7,547 nucleotides of DNA from Actinomycetes bacterium (GCA_023427825.1 JAEZAI010000496.1:1-7547); one strand, 5' to 3'. Counted from the stretch's first letter, positions 1 through 5,675 are shown. Notes: generated by a model not told the origin, from the sequence alone. Numbers and translations: made by a program.

Positions 1-84
1 GGCCTACTCCTCCGCTTCGCTCCCCCAACGGCCCGTTCGGCGGCACCCCGCACCCCGCCCCTCCTCGGTGCGTGGGTGGGTGGT

Positions 85-113
85 CTGAGTGCCGGAGGTG
101 GTCCGCGTAGGGT
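85..113 (+). promoter_or_regulatory. candidate promoter of the ECF sigma gene
   Basis: A TAGGGT box at 108-113 fits the actinobacterial TANNNT -10 element. A weak -35 (CTGAGT, 85-90) lies 17 bp upstream. The predicted transcription start, 7 bases after the box, falls on 120-121, where a GTG begins, so the message could be leaderless. The -35 matches TTGACA at only three positions, so the call rests mainly on the -10 box and its spacing to the GTG. Confidence 0.4.
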
Positions 114-120
114 GGCAGGG

Positions 121-792
121 GTGAGCGACCCGTCACTCCGTGCGACCGTCGACGCCCTCGGGGAGGGCCCGGTCCGGTTACGGGTGGTCGTCGAGGGAGC
201 GGCCGCCGAGGCGGTGGGGCCGGTCGATCCCATGGCGGCGGACGTGGCGGCGGCCCGGGACGGCGACCAGGCGGCGTTCGCCCGGCTTGTCGAGGCGACC
301 CACCGCGACACCTACTCGCTGGCCCTGCACCTCACGGGTTGCGCCGAGGACGCCCGCGACGTCACCCAGGAGGCCTACCTGCGGGCCTACCGGAGCCTCG
401 ACGGATTCCGTGGCGACGCCCGGTTCTCCACCTGGATGTACCGGATCACCGCCAACGTGGCCATGACCCAGGCAGGCCGCAGCCGCAAGCACCGCCACGA
501 CGAGCTGCACGACGACACCCCGATCGTCGATCCCCGGTCGGACCACGACCCCGCACTGGTCGCCGACGCCGGCGACCTCCGCGACCGCCTGCTCGTGGCG
601 CTCTCCCAGCTGCCCCCGAAGCTGCGGGCGGTCGTGGTGCTGCGAGACGTCTACGAGCTGCCCCACGAGGACATCGCCGCGGAGCTCGGCATCACCGTCA
701 CGGCGGCCAAGGTGCGCCTGCACCGGGCCCGCCACCGCCTCCGCTCCGACGTCTTCCCCGAGCTGGCGGAGGTGCCCGGCCGTGCGCTGTGA
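121..792 (+). CDS. ECF-type RNA polymerase sigma factor (sigma-70 family)
   Basis: Encodes an ECF sigma factor that would direct core RNA polymerase to a small regulon. Numbering from the GTG at 121 (223 aa), region 2 spans about residues 46-120, with the DARDVTQEAYLRAY core and the FRGDARFSTWMYRITANVA stretch typical of regions 2.2-2.4. Region 4 spans about 156-208, with LSQLPPKLRAVVVLRDVYEL followed by the helix-turn-helix HEDIAAELGITVTAAKVRLHRAR. There is no long region 1 or 3, as expected for ECF factors. The start is uncertain. GTG 121 has a TAGGGT box at leaderless spacing; ATG 232 would give a 186-aa protein of more usual length; GTG 76, 184 and 214 are also in frame. The stretch 121-231 has coding-like third positions but carries a TTA leucine codon (178-180), rare in such genomes. 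The 3' end overlaps the anti-sigma gene, implying translational coupling. The regulon and inducing signal are unknown. Confidence 0.9.
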   Translation: MSDPSLRATVDALGEGPVRLRVVVEGAAAEAVGPVDPMAADVAAARDGDQAAFARLVEATHRDTYSLALHLTGCAEDARDVTQEAYLRAYRSLDGFRGDARFSTWMYRITANVAMTQAGRSRKHRHDELHDDTPIVDPRSDHDPALVADAGDLRDRLLVALSQLPPKLRAVVVLRDVYELPHEDIAAELGITVTAAKVRLHRARHRLRSDVFPELAEVPGRAL

Positions 793-1144
793 CGAGGTGG
801 CCCCGCTGCTGCCCGCCATGTCGGACGGCTCGGTCGTACCGCCCTCGGACATGCGCGCCCACGTCGAGCACTGCCTGCGCTGCCAGGCCGAGCTCGTGCA
901 GTACCGCCGCGTCCTGCGCACCATGCGCTCGCTGCGCAGCGAGGTCCTGGAACCCGCGCCCGGCGTGCTCACCGACGTCCTCGCCGCGGTCGAGGAGGTG
1001 GGGGAGCGCCACGCGGTCCGCTCGCTGCTGCGCCGCCGCCGCATCGCCTATGCCGCCGGCGCGGGCGCCGCGACGGTGGCCGGCGTCGTCGGGGCGGTCC
1101 TGATCGCGAGCCGGTCCCGCCGGTCGCCGTCGCTGGCCGGATAG
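782..1144 (+). CDS. zinc-binding membrane anti-sigma factor
   Basis: A 120-aa protein with an N-terminal zinc-type anti-sigma domain and one membrane helix. It likely holds the overlapping sigma factor inactive at the membrane until a signal releases it. Visible features are Cys3, then H27-x3-C31-x2-C34 (HVEHCLRC), the HxxxCxxC zinc motif of this family with an upstream Cys as the probable fourth ligand. A linker follows, then RRRR at 84-87, then a hydrophobic Ala/Gly/Val-rich helix at about 88-110, and a short basic tail (RSRRSPSLAG). The arginines before the helix suggest N-terminus-in topology, although the outside tail is also basic. The start GTG 782 has a GGAGGT ribosome site at 768-773 and keeps Cys3; ATG 818 would lose it. 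It overlaps the sigma gene by 11 bp. The stop is TAG at 1142. The last 23 codons are repeated in frame just downstream. It is near the short end for this family and has no extracytoplasmic sensor domain. Confidence 0.85.
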   Translation: MRCDEVAPLLPAMSDGSVVPPSDMRAHVEHCLRCQAELVQYRRVLRTMRSLRSEVLEPAPGVLTDVLAAVEEVGERHAVRSLLRRRRIAYAAGAGAATVAGVVGAVLIASRSRRSPSLAG

Positions 1145-1218
1145 GGAGTCACGGTGGCCGGCGTCGTCGGGGCGGTCCTGATCGCGAGCAGGTCCCGCCG
1201 GTCGCCGTCGCTGGCAGG
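1073..1218 (+). repeat. tandem duplication of the anti-sigma 3' end (68 bp, 78-bp period)
   Basis: Copy 1 (1073-1140) lies inside the anti-sigma gene and copy 2 (1151-1218) follows its TAG stop. They match at 66 of 68 positions; the differences are C1112/A1190 and C1138/A1216, both turning CCGG into CAGG. The 78-bp period is a multiple of three, so copy 2 stays in the anti-sigma frame and again encodes the 23 residues T98-G120, ending at TGA 1220-1222. Both substitutions are synonymous (Arg CGG/AGG, Ala GCC/GCA), as is the base just beyond (Gly GGA/GGC). Copy 2 may be a non-translated relic, or could be translated if the TAG were read through. Confidence 0.97.
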
Positions 1219-1277
1219 CTGAGCCTCGCTGTGAGTGTCGATCGGAACGCGAGTCGTGGAGTGGGGGCTCGCGCGTC

Positions 1278-1283
1278 TATCGT
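1278..1283 (+). promoter_or_regulatory. possible -10 box upstream of tRNA-Trp/secE
   Basis: TATCGT fits TANNNT and would start a transcript near 1290, about 60 bases before the tRNA. No recognisable -35 lies 16-18 bp upstream. The box sits between inverted GGGGGC (1263-1268) and GCCCCC (1285-1290), so it could be occluded or be a chance match. The remainder of 1223-1348 shows no gene or clear terminator. Confidence 0.25.
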
Positions 1284-1348
1284 GGCCCCCTGACGTCGCT
1301 CGCGAGGTCTGGCGCAGCCATGCGCGTGGACCGAGGGAACGGCGACTC

Positions 1349-1421
1349 AGGGCAGTGGCTCAATTGGTAGAGCACCGGTCTCCAAAACCGGCGGTTGGGG
1401 GTTCGAGTCCCTCCTGCCCTG
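1349..1421 (+). tRNA. trnW: tRNA-Trp (anticodon CCA)
   Basis: A 73-nt tRNA, closely similar along its length to bacterial tRNA-Trp. The acceptor stem is AGGGCAG (1349-1355) paired with CTGCCCT (1414-1420), with discriminator G1421. The anticodon stem CCGGT (1375-1379)/ACCGG (1387-1391) closes the loop CTCCAAA, with anticodon CCA at 1382-1384. The D arm has GCTC...GAGC with AATTGGTA, and the T loop is TTCGAGT, its stem containing one G-U pair. The 3' CCA is not encoded and must be added. It lies 30 bp upstream of secE, with no terminator between, so it is probably cotranscribed and cut out by RNase P and a 3' processing nuclease. tRNA-Trp next to secE is a common bacterial arrangement. Confidence 0.98.
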
Positions 1422-1451
1422 CTCAACACCTTTCGAAGAGGTCCCCGAACG

Positions 1452-1799
1452 ATGGCGATGAACCGAGAGCAGAAGCGCGCCGCGCAGCGTGCCGGGCAGG
1501 TCAATGCTGACGGCTCGCAGGCGACGCGTGATCGAAAGGCGCCGGCGCAGAACCTGAAGACCGAGCGCACGAAGCCGTTGGAGTTCGTCCGGGAGGTCCG
1601 TGCCGAGCTGAAGAAGGTCTCCTGGCCGACCCGCCAGGAGGTCATCCGGTACTCCACGATCGTGCTCGTGGCGCTGATCATCTTCACCGCCGGCGTGTTC
1701 GCGATCGACTACGTGTTCGGCGAGCTCTTCCGCATCGTCCTCGATCCGGGGACGGACTCCACCGGCGCGCTGGGCGCGCTGACGACAACGACGTACTGA
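1452..1799 (+). CDS. secE: preprotein translocase subunit SecE
   Basis: A 115-aa single-span SecE that clamps SecY in the SecYEG protein-export channel of the cytoplasmic membrane. A basic, hydrophilic N-terminal tail covers residues 1-42. The family signature EVRAELKKVSWPTRQEV (48-64) forms the amphipathic helix, and one membrane helix follows at about 68-89. The short C-terminal tail ends in a Thr run. This is the one-helix form usual outside enterobacteria. The start at ATG 1452 has an AAGAGG ribosome site at 1436-1441; a second ATG at 1458 is possible. The gene sits between tRNA-Trp and nusG, the classic secE-nusG pairing, and nusG begins 32 bp after its stop. Confidence 0.96.
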   Translation: MAMNREQKRAAQRAGQVNADGSQATRDRKAPAQNLKTERTKPLEFVREVRAELKKVSWPTRQEVIRYSTIVLVALIIFTAGVFAIDYVFGELFRIVLDPGTDSTGALGALTTTTY

Positions 1800-1831
1800 C
1801 TGCCGCCACAGGGCGCAGCGAAGAGAGATCC

Positions 1832-2785
1832 ATGACTGACGAGAACGTGAACGTCGCCGACTCGGCGGACACCAGTGCGGAGGACGCGCTGGAGGCCGCC
1901 GTCGAGCGCGAGGCCGAGGTGGAGGAGTTCATCGCGGAGGTCGAGGGCGACGACGCCGCCAGCGATGCCGTCGAGGCCATCGCCGAGGTCGAGGACATCG
2001 AGCCCGAGGGCGTGCTGGTCGAGGCACCGGCCGAGGTCGACGCGGCCCTGGACGAGCTCGCCGAGGCCGAGGCGATCCTGGACGAGGCCGACGAGGCCGA
2101 GGACGCCGAGGACGCCGAGGACGCTGCCGCCGAGACCGCAGCGGCCGCCGACGGGCCGGCCGAGGACACCGAGGTGCTCGACGAGGAGGAGCTGCTCGAG
2201 GAGGCCGCGCCGGCCCCCAAGCCCGAGTCGCCCTACGACCGTCCGGGCAAGTGGTACGTGCTGCACACGCAGTCGGGCTACGAGAACAAGGTCCGCCAGA
2301 ACATCGAGGCCCGGCGGGCGTCGATGAACATGGAGTCCCGGATCCACGAGGTCGTCATCCCCATGGAGGACGTCGTCGAGTTCAAGCAGGGCAAGAAGGT
2401 CGTCGTCCAGAAGAAGATGTTCCCCGGCTACCTGCTGGTCCGCTGCTCGCTCGACGACGACAGCTGGTACGTGATCCGCAACACGCCGGGCGTGACCGGC
2501 TTCGTGGGCGCCGGCAACAAGCCGCAGCCTCTGCCCCGCAAGGACGTCGAGAACTTCCTGCAGGTCAAGGACGAGACGCAGGAGAGCACGCCCAGCAAGT
2601 CCACCCGTCCCCGCCTCGAGTACGAGATCAACGAGACGGTGCGGGTCAAGGAGGGTCCGTTCGCGGACTTCTCGGGCGAGATCGTGGAGATCAACGAGGA
2701 CCAGCTCAAGGTCAAGGTGCTCGTCAACATCTTCGGCCGGGAGACCCCGGTCGAGCTCGAGTTCTCCCAGGTCGCCAAGCTCTGA
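1832..2785 (+). CDS. nusG: transcription elongation/antitermination factor NusG
   Basis: A 317-aa NusG that binds RNA polymerase, affects pausing, and links it to Rho or the ribosome. Residues 1-137 form an extension dominated by Glu, Asp and Ala with almost no basic residues. The NGN domain starts at [16 protein letters not shown] (139-154), includes the FPGYLLV core (197-203), and runs to about 248 past [10 protein letters not shown]. After a short linker, the KOW domain occupies about 264-317 ([18 protein letters not shown], then [16 protein letters not shown]). E. coli NusG is about 180 aa, so the extra length is nearly all the acidic arm; actinobacterial NusG proteins are often extended this way. 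The start at ATG 1832 has a purine-rich GAAGAGAG ribosome site just upstream. The arm contains a 27-bp triplicated 9-mer. Confidence 0.97.
   Translation: MTDENVNVADSADTSAEDALEAAVEREAEVEEFIAEVEGDDAASDAVEAIAEVEDIEPEGVLVEAPAEVDAALDELAEAEAILDEADEAEDAEDAEDAAAETAAAADGPAEDTEVLDEEELLEEAAPAPKPESPYDRPGKWYVLHTQSGYENKVRQNIEARRASMNMESRIHEVVIPMEDVVEFKQGKKVVVQKKMFPGYLLVRCSLDDDSWYVIRNTPGVTGFVGAGNKPQPLPRKDVENFLQVKDETQESTPSKSTRPRLEYEINETVRVKEGPFADFSGEIVEINEDQLKVKVLVNIFGRETPVELEFSQVAKL
2099..2125 (+). repeat. 9-bp tandem repeat (GAGGACGCC x3) within nusG
   Basis: Three in-frame copies of GAG-GAC-GCC (the last ends GCT) encode Glu-Asp-Ala three times at residues 90-98 of the acidic arm. Neighbouring GAC-GAGGCC units look like degenerate relatives. 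The period of nine keeps the frame, so copy-number change would alter only the arm's length. Confidence 0.9.
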
Positions 2786-2832
2786 CCGGCGCTGGGGCGC
2801 CGCCCCCGGTGCACGTCCCCGCCGGGCCCGGG

Positions 2833-2861
2833 TTGTGCCGGTGCACGCAGGGGACCAGAAT
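2833..2861 (+). promoter_or_regulatory. candidate rplK promoter
   Basis: TTGTGC (2833-2838), 17 bp, then CAGAAT (2856-2861, four of six matches to TATAAT). Transcription would begin near 2868, giving rplK-rplA a leader of about 135 nt independent of secE-nusG. The -10 overlaps a perfect inverted repeat, GGACCA-GAA-TGGTCC (2852-2866), a possible protein site. A 10-bp direct repeat, CCGGTGCACG (2806-2815 and 2838-2847), flanks the -35. Prediction by eye only. Confidence 0.4.
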
Positions 2862-2874
2862 GGTCCGTCGGTCC

Positions 2875-2926
2875 GGCCCGCTCGTGGGCCTCGCCGTGCC
2901 CGTCCGGCACCACCTCGCGTGCGAGG
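2875..2926 (+). promoter_or_regulatory. hairpin series in the rplK leader
   Basis: Three hairpins follow one another: GGCCC/GGGCC (2875-2890, 6-nt loop), GTGCC/GGCAC (2896-2910, 5-nt loop) and CCTCG/CGAGG (2913-2926, CGTG loop). None is followed by a T run, so they are not intrinsic terminators. In E. coli, L1 represses the rplK-rplA message through a leader site; whether one of these plays that part cannot be told here. Further down, TCCGTCCAG is repeated at 2955-2963 and 2973-2981. Confidence 0.45.
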
Positions 2927-3002
2927 GGCACACCGCAGGATCCCCATCCATCGGTCCGTCCAGCAGCGTGGATCCGTCCAGAAGTCCGAGGAAAGTGAAG
3001 TC

Positions 3003-3428
3003 ATGGCCAAGAAGAAGGTCGTCGCCATCGTCAAGATCCAGATCCCGGCCGGGCAGGCGTCGCCCGCGCCGCCCGTCGGCACGGCGCTCGGCCCGCACGG
3101 CGTGGCGATCATGGACTTCTGCAAGGAGTACAACGCCAAGACCGAGGCCCAGCGCGGCACGATCGTGCCCGTCGAGATCTCGATCTACGAGGACCGCACG
3201 TTCTCGTTCGTCACCAAGACCCCGCCGGCCCCGGTGCTGATCCGCGAGGCCGCCGGCCTGGACAAGGCGGCCGAGAACCCCGGCCGCGGCTTCGTCGGCA
3301 AGATCACCGACGCCCAGGTCACCGAGATCGCCCAGACCAAGCTGCCCGACCTCAACACCGACGACCTGGACGCCGCCAAGCTCCAGATCGCCGGCACCGC
3401 CCGTTCCATGGGCATCGAGGTCGTCTGA
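3003..3428 (+). CDS. rplK: 50S ribosomal protein L11
   Basis: A 141-aa L11, full length, which binds the 23S rRNA GTPase-associated centre with L10 and L7/L12 and takes part in factor-dependent GTP hydrolysis. The N-terminal domain (1-72) has [20 protein letters not shown] and [15 protein letters not shown]. The rRNA-binding C-terminal domain (about 73-141) begins [10 protein letters not shown] and ends [15 protein letters not shown]. The familiar VGPALGQHGVNIM loop reads [13 protein letters not shown] here. The start at ATG 3003 has a GAGGAAAG ribosome site (2988-2995) and the canonical MAKKK N-terminus. It is probably cotranscribed with rplA, 109 bp downstream. Confidence 0.98.
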   Translation: MAKKKVVAIVKIQIPAGQASPAPPVGTALGPHGVAIMDFCKEYNAKTEAQRGTIVPVEISIYEDRTFSFVTKTPPAPVLIREAAGLDKAAENPGRGFVGKITDAQVTEIAQTKLPDLNTDDLDAAKLQIAGTARSMGIEVV

Positions 3429-3449
3429 GCCCAGGCTCGGCGTCACTCA

Positions 3450-3469
3450 GCGGCGGCTTCGGCCGTCGC
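3450..3469 (+). promoter_or_regulatory. UUCG-capped hairpin between rplK and rplA
   Basis: GCGGCGGC-TTCG-GCCGTCGC forms an 8-bp stem (one G-U) closed by C(UUCG)G, an exceptionally stable tetraloop. No T run follows, so it is more likely an mRNA-stabilising, processing or translation-control element than a terminator. Three CCCGGG palindromes follow at 3478, 3493 and 3501, before the rplA ribosome site. Confidence 0.65.
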
Positions 3470-3537
3470 ACACCCCACCCGGGAGGACCTCGCCCGGGCA
3501 CCCGGGTCACAGACGAGGGAGAACCGGAAGGATTCGC

Positions 3538-4230
3538 ATGGCACACGGAAAGCGCTACCTCGACGCGACCAAGCGGTACGACCGCGAGCGTCACTACACC
3601 GGCGACGAGGCGATCGACGTCGTCAAGAGCCTGGCCACGGCCGGCTTCGACCAGACGGTCGAGGCCGTCGTGCGGCTCGGGGTCGATCCCCGCAAGGCCG
3701 ACCAGATGATCCGGGGCACCGTCGCGCTGCCGTCGGGCACGGGCAAGGACGTGCGGGTCGCGGTCTTCGCGCAGGGCGACGCCGCCGCAGCCGCCGAGGC
3801 GGCCGGCGCCGAGCTCGTGGGTGCCGAGGACCTGGCCGCCCAGATCGAGGGCGGCATGCTCGACTTCGACGTCACGATCGCCACGCCCGACCTGATGCCG
3901 CTCGTCGGCCGCCTGGGTCGCGTGCTCGGCCCGCGTGGCCTCATGCCGCACCCCAAGACCGGCACCGTGACCCCCGATCCCGCCAAGGCGGTCGAGGAGT
4001 TCAAGGGCGGCAAGGTCGAGTACCGGACCGACCGCAACGGCAACGTGCACGTCGGCATCGGCAAGGCGAGCTTCGGTTCCGAGGCGCTGGTCGCCAACTT
4101 CACGGCGATCATCGACGAGCTCAACAAGGCCAAGCCGAGCTCGGCCAAGGGCCGCTACATCCGCAAGGTGACCCTCAGCTCCACCATGGGCCCGGGCGTC
4201 CAGCTGGACGTCGCCCGCCTCGAGGGCTGA
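3538..4230 (+). CDS. rplA: 50S ribosomal protein L1
   Basis: A 230-aa L1, the usual length. It binds 23S rRNA helices 76-78 to form the mobile L1 stalk that handles deacylated tRNA at the E site, and in many bacteria represses its own operon. Visible are the N-terminal [31 protein letters not shown] segment (split here for length: positions 5-31), [13 protein letters not shown] (58-70), and the L1 signature [20 protein letters not shown] (124-143). [13 protein letters not shown] (168-180) and the C-terminal [14 protein letters not shown] (211-224) complete domain I. The start at ATG 3538 follows a strong GGAAGGA ribosome site (3526-3532). It is followed by a 324-bp gap before rplJ. Confidence 0.98.
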   Translation: MAHGKRYLDATKRYDRERHYTGDEAIDVVKSLATAGFDQTVEAVVRLGVDPRKADQMIRGTVALPSGTGKDVRVAVFAQGDAAAAAEAAGAELVGAEDLAAQIEGGMLDFDVTIATPDLMPLVGRLGRVLGPRGLMPHPKTGTVTPDPAKAVEEFKGGKVEYRTDRNGNVHVGIGKASFGSEALVANFTAIIDELNKAKPSSAKGRYIRKVTLSSTMGPGVQLDVARLEG

Positions 4231-4272
4231 GCACCGCAGGAGCGCCGATGGTGCCGGGCCCGACGTGTCCGG

Positions 4273-4278
4273 TAGCAT
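4273..4278 (+). promoter_or_regulatory. candidate -10 box of an rplJ-rplL promoter
   Basis: TAGCAT fits TANNNT well and lies 43 bp after the rplA stop, predicting a start near 4285 and a 270-nt leader. The -35 region (about 4250-4255) does not resemble TTGACA, so this may be an extended or activator-dependent promoter, or chance. Confidence 0.35.
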
Positions 4279-4284
4279 CGACCG

Positions 4285-4554
4285 GTTCCCCTCCGGGGGA
4301 GCACCAAGAGATCTGACACTCGCCAGAGACCCCCGGCGCACCGGACGGTGCAGAACGGGCCCAGGCCTCGGACCGCCACGGCGGACCCGGCGCACCGGCC
4401 CACCTGGGTAGGTGGACACCTGATCCGAACGCCGTCCCCTGGGTCGGTCGAGGAGGCGTCCGCTGTTGCGGGCGCCGGATCCCGACCACAGGAAGCGGGT
4501 CGCCGTCCCTCCGGGGAGCCGGCGCCCCCCGAGCAAGACGGAAGGAGGTGTCAG
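4285..4554 (+). promoter_or_regulatory. structured rplJ leader, probable L10 autoregulatory leader
   Basis: This 324-bp gap holds no gene; its last two thirds fold extensively. From left: TCCCC-TCCG-GGGGA (4287-4300, UNCG loop). Then CCAGAGACC (4323-4331) leads into CCCG (4332-4335)/CGGG (4356-4359) around an asymmetric internal loop and the hairpin GCACC-GGAC-GGTGC (4338-4351). This CCAGAGACC-plus-bulged-stem pattern resembles L10 leaders, where L10-L12 binds a kink-turn and represses rplJL. Next come CCGCC/GGCGG (4373-4384), CCACC/GGTGG (4400-4415), and a junction closed by GGGCGCCGG (4470-4478) with CCGGCGCCC (4519-4527), holding CGACC/GGTCG (4483-4502) and TCCC-TCCG-GGGA (4506-4517). The last stem ends 14 nt before the ribosome site. 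Identification as an L10 leader is from remembered consensus. Confidence 0.6.
4332..4398 (+). repeat. 13-bp perfect direct repeat in the rplJ leader
   Basis: CCCGGCGCACCGG occurs at 4332-4344 and again at 4386-4398, 54 bp apart. The first copy supplies the 5' arms of the putative L10-binding hairpin. The second contains the same GCACC and could compete for the GGTGC arm at 4347-4351. Confidence 0.9.
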
Positions 4555-5277
4555 ATGGAGAACCCGAGGCCGGAGAAGGTGGCCGTGGTGGACGAGGTCA
4601 AGGACAAGTTCCAGACCGCGGACGCCGTGATCATCACCGAGTACCGCGGTCTGACGGTTCGGGACCTGCAGGACCTGCGGACCTCGCTGCGCGAGGCCGG
4701 TGGCGAGTACCGCGTGTACAAGAACACGCTCGTGCGGCGGGCGACGACGTCGTTGGACCTGGATCTCGACGAGCAGCTGCTCGGCCCGACGGCGCTCACG
4801 TTCGTCGGCGAGAAGGCCGACGGCACGCCGGGCGACGTCGTGACCGTGGCGAAGGCCCTCAAGTCGTTCGCGAAGTCCAACCCGCTGTTGGTCCTCAAGG
4901 GCGGCGTGCTGGGCGACTCGCTGCTGGACCAGGCGGCGCTGTCCCGCCTGGCGGAGGTCGCACCCCGTGAGGAGCTGCTCGCTCGTCTCGCCGGTGGCAT
5001 GGCTGCGCCCATGCAGAACTTCGCCAGCCTGCTCAACGCCATCCCGCAGAAGATGGCCTACGCGCTGCAGGCGCTGATCGAGCAGGGCGGCGCGGCGACG
5101 AGCCCGACCACCACCGACGAACCCACTGCCGAGGCAGATCCAGCGGACACCGCTGCGGCCGAGGTCGAGGCACCTGCCGAGACCGAGGCGGAGAACACCA
5201 CAGATCAGGACGAGACCCCCGCTGACGGGGACGCGGTCGAGGCGAGCGCCGACGACGCCGCACAGGAAGAGGAGTGA
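4555..5277 (+). CDS. rplJ: 50S ribosomal protein L10, with acidic C-terminal extension
   Basis: A 240-aa L10 that anchors L7/L12 dimers to the ribosomal stalk and, with them, usually represses its own leader. The N-terminal RNA-binding domain covers about 1-135, with the family segments [29 protein letters not shown] and [18 protein letters not shown], then GPTALTF and [12 protein letters not shown]. The C-terminal helix that docks L7/L12 is about 138-177 ([20 protein letters not shown], then [19 protein letters not shown]). L10 usually ends here at 165-180 residues; this one continues about 60 more, rich in Glu, Asp, Ala and Thr, ending QEEE. The start at ATG 4555 follows AAGGAGGTG (4542-4550), a full anti-Shine-Dalgarno match; an upstream in-frame opening to 4348 is the leader. 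rplL starts 5 bp after the stop. Confidence 0.97.
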   Translation: MENPRPEKVAVVDEVKDKFQTADAVIITEYRGLTVRDLQDLRTSLREAGGEYRVYKNTLVRRATTSLDLDLDEQLLGPTALTFVGEKADGTPGDVVTVAKALKSFAKSNPLLVLKGGVLGDSLLDQAALSRLAEVAPREELLARLAGGMAAPMQNFASLLNAIPQKMAYALQALIEQGGAATSPTTTDEPTAEADPADTAAAEVEAPAETEAENTTDQDETPADGDAVEASADDAAQEEE

Positions 5278-5282
5278 CAGAC

Positions 5283-5669
5283 ATGGCGACCAAGGAAGAG
5301 ATCCTCGACGCGATCTCCAACATGACGGTGCTCGAGCTCTCCGAGCTGCTGAGCGAGTTCGAGGAGCGCTTCGGCGTGACGGCGGCGGCTCCCGTGGCCG
5401 TGGCCGCGGCGGCCCCGGCCGCCGGTGGCGGCGACGGCGGCGGCGAGGCCGAGGAGAAGTCGAGCTTCGACGTCGTCCTCACCGACGCCGGCGACAAGAA
5501 GATCCAGGTCATCAAGGAGGTGCGCGGCCTCACGAGCCTCGGTCTCAAGGAGGCCAAGGATCTGGTCGAGTCCGCCCCGAAGCCCGTGCTCGAGGGCGTC
5601 TCCAAGGACGAGGCCGACAAGGCCAAGGAGGCCATCGAGGGCGCCGGAGGCACCGTCGAGATCCAGTGA
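5283..5669 (+). CDS. rplL: 50S ribosomal protein L7/L12
   Basis: A 128-aa L7/L12, of usual length, the multicopy stalk protein that recruits and stimulates translational GTPases. The N-terminal dimerisation domain that binds L10 is at 1-33 ([20 protein letters not shown]). A flexible Ala/Gly-rich hinge covers about 34-56, and the globular factor-binding domain about 57-128 ([42 protein letters not shown]). The start at ATG 5283 has AGGAG (5270-5274) inside the last codons of rplJ, suggesting translational coupling; a GTG at 5274 is in frame but would add a non-family MTD. It is followed by a 398-bp regulatory gap before rpoB. Confidence 0.98.
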   Translation: MATKEEILDAISNMTVLELSELLSEFEERFGVTAAAPVAVAAAAPAAGGGDGGGEAEEKSSFDVVLTDAGDKKIQVIKEVRGLTSLGLKEAKDLVESAPKPVLEGVSKDEADKAKEAIEGAGGTVEIQ

Positions 5670-5675
5670 TGCCGC

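Noticed and set aside
178..1044. Long reverse-strand reading frame opposite the sigma/anti-sigma genes
   Set aside because: It mirrors two clearly recognisable genes, has low-complexity Arg/Val/Gly-rich translation and no family motif; such frames are common opposite GC-rich genes.
1073..1218. Mobile-element attachment-site duplication
   Set aside because: The copies are separated by only 10 bp with no integrase, insertion or tRNA-end homology, so a plain tandem duplication or recombination is simpler.
1244..1277. ECF-type autoregulated promoter (GGAAC...CGTC) before the tRNA
   Set aside because: The spacing between the two boxes is 25 bp, far from the usual 16-17. The other GGAAC, at 1336, would place its -10 box inside the tRNA.
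1709..3160. 483-codon reverse-strand open frame opposite nusG and rplK
   Set aside because: It arises from the repetitive GC-rich codons of the NusG acidic arm, resembles no family and crosses the structured nusG-rplK gap.
4348..4554. N-terminal extension of L10 by 69 residues
   Set aside because: The frame is open but lacks L10 homology, overlaps strong RNA stems, and the ATG at 4555 has a perfect ribosome site and canonical L10 N-terminus.
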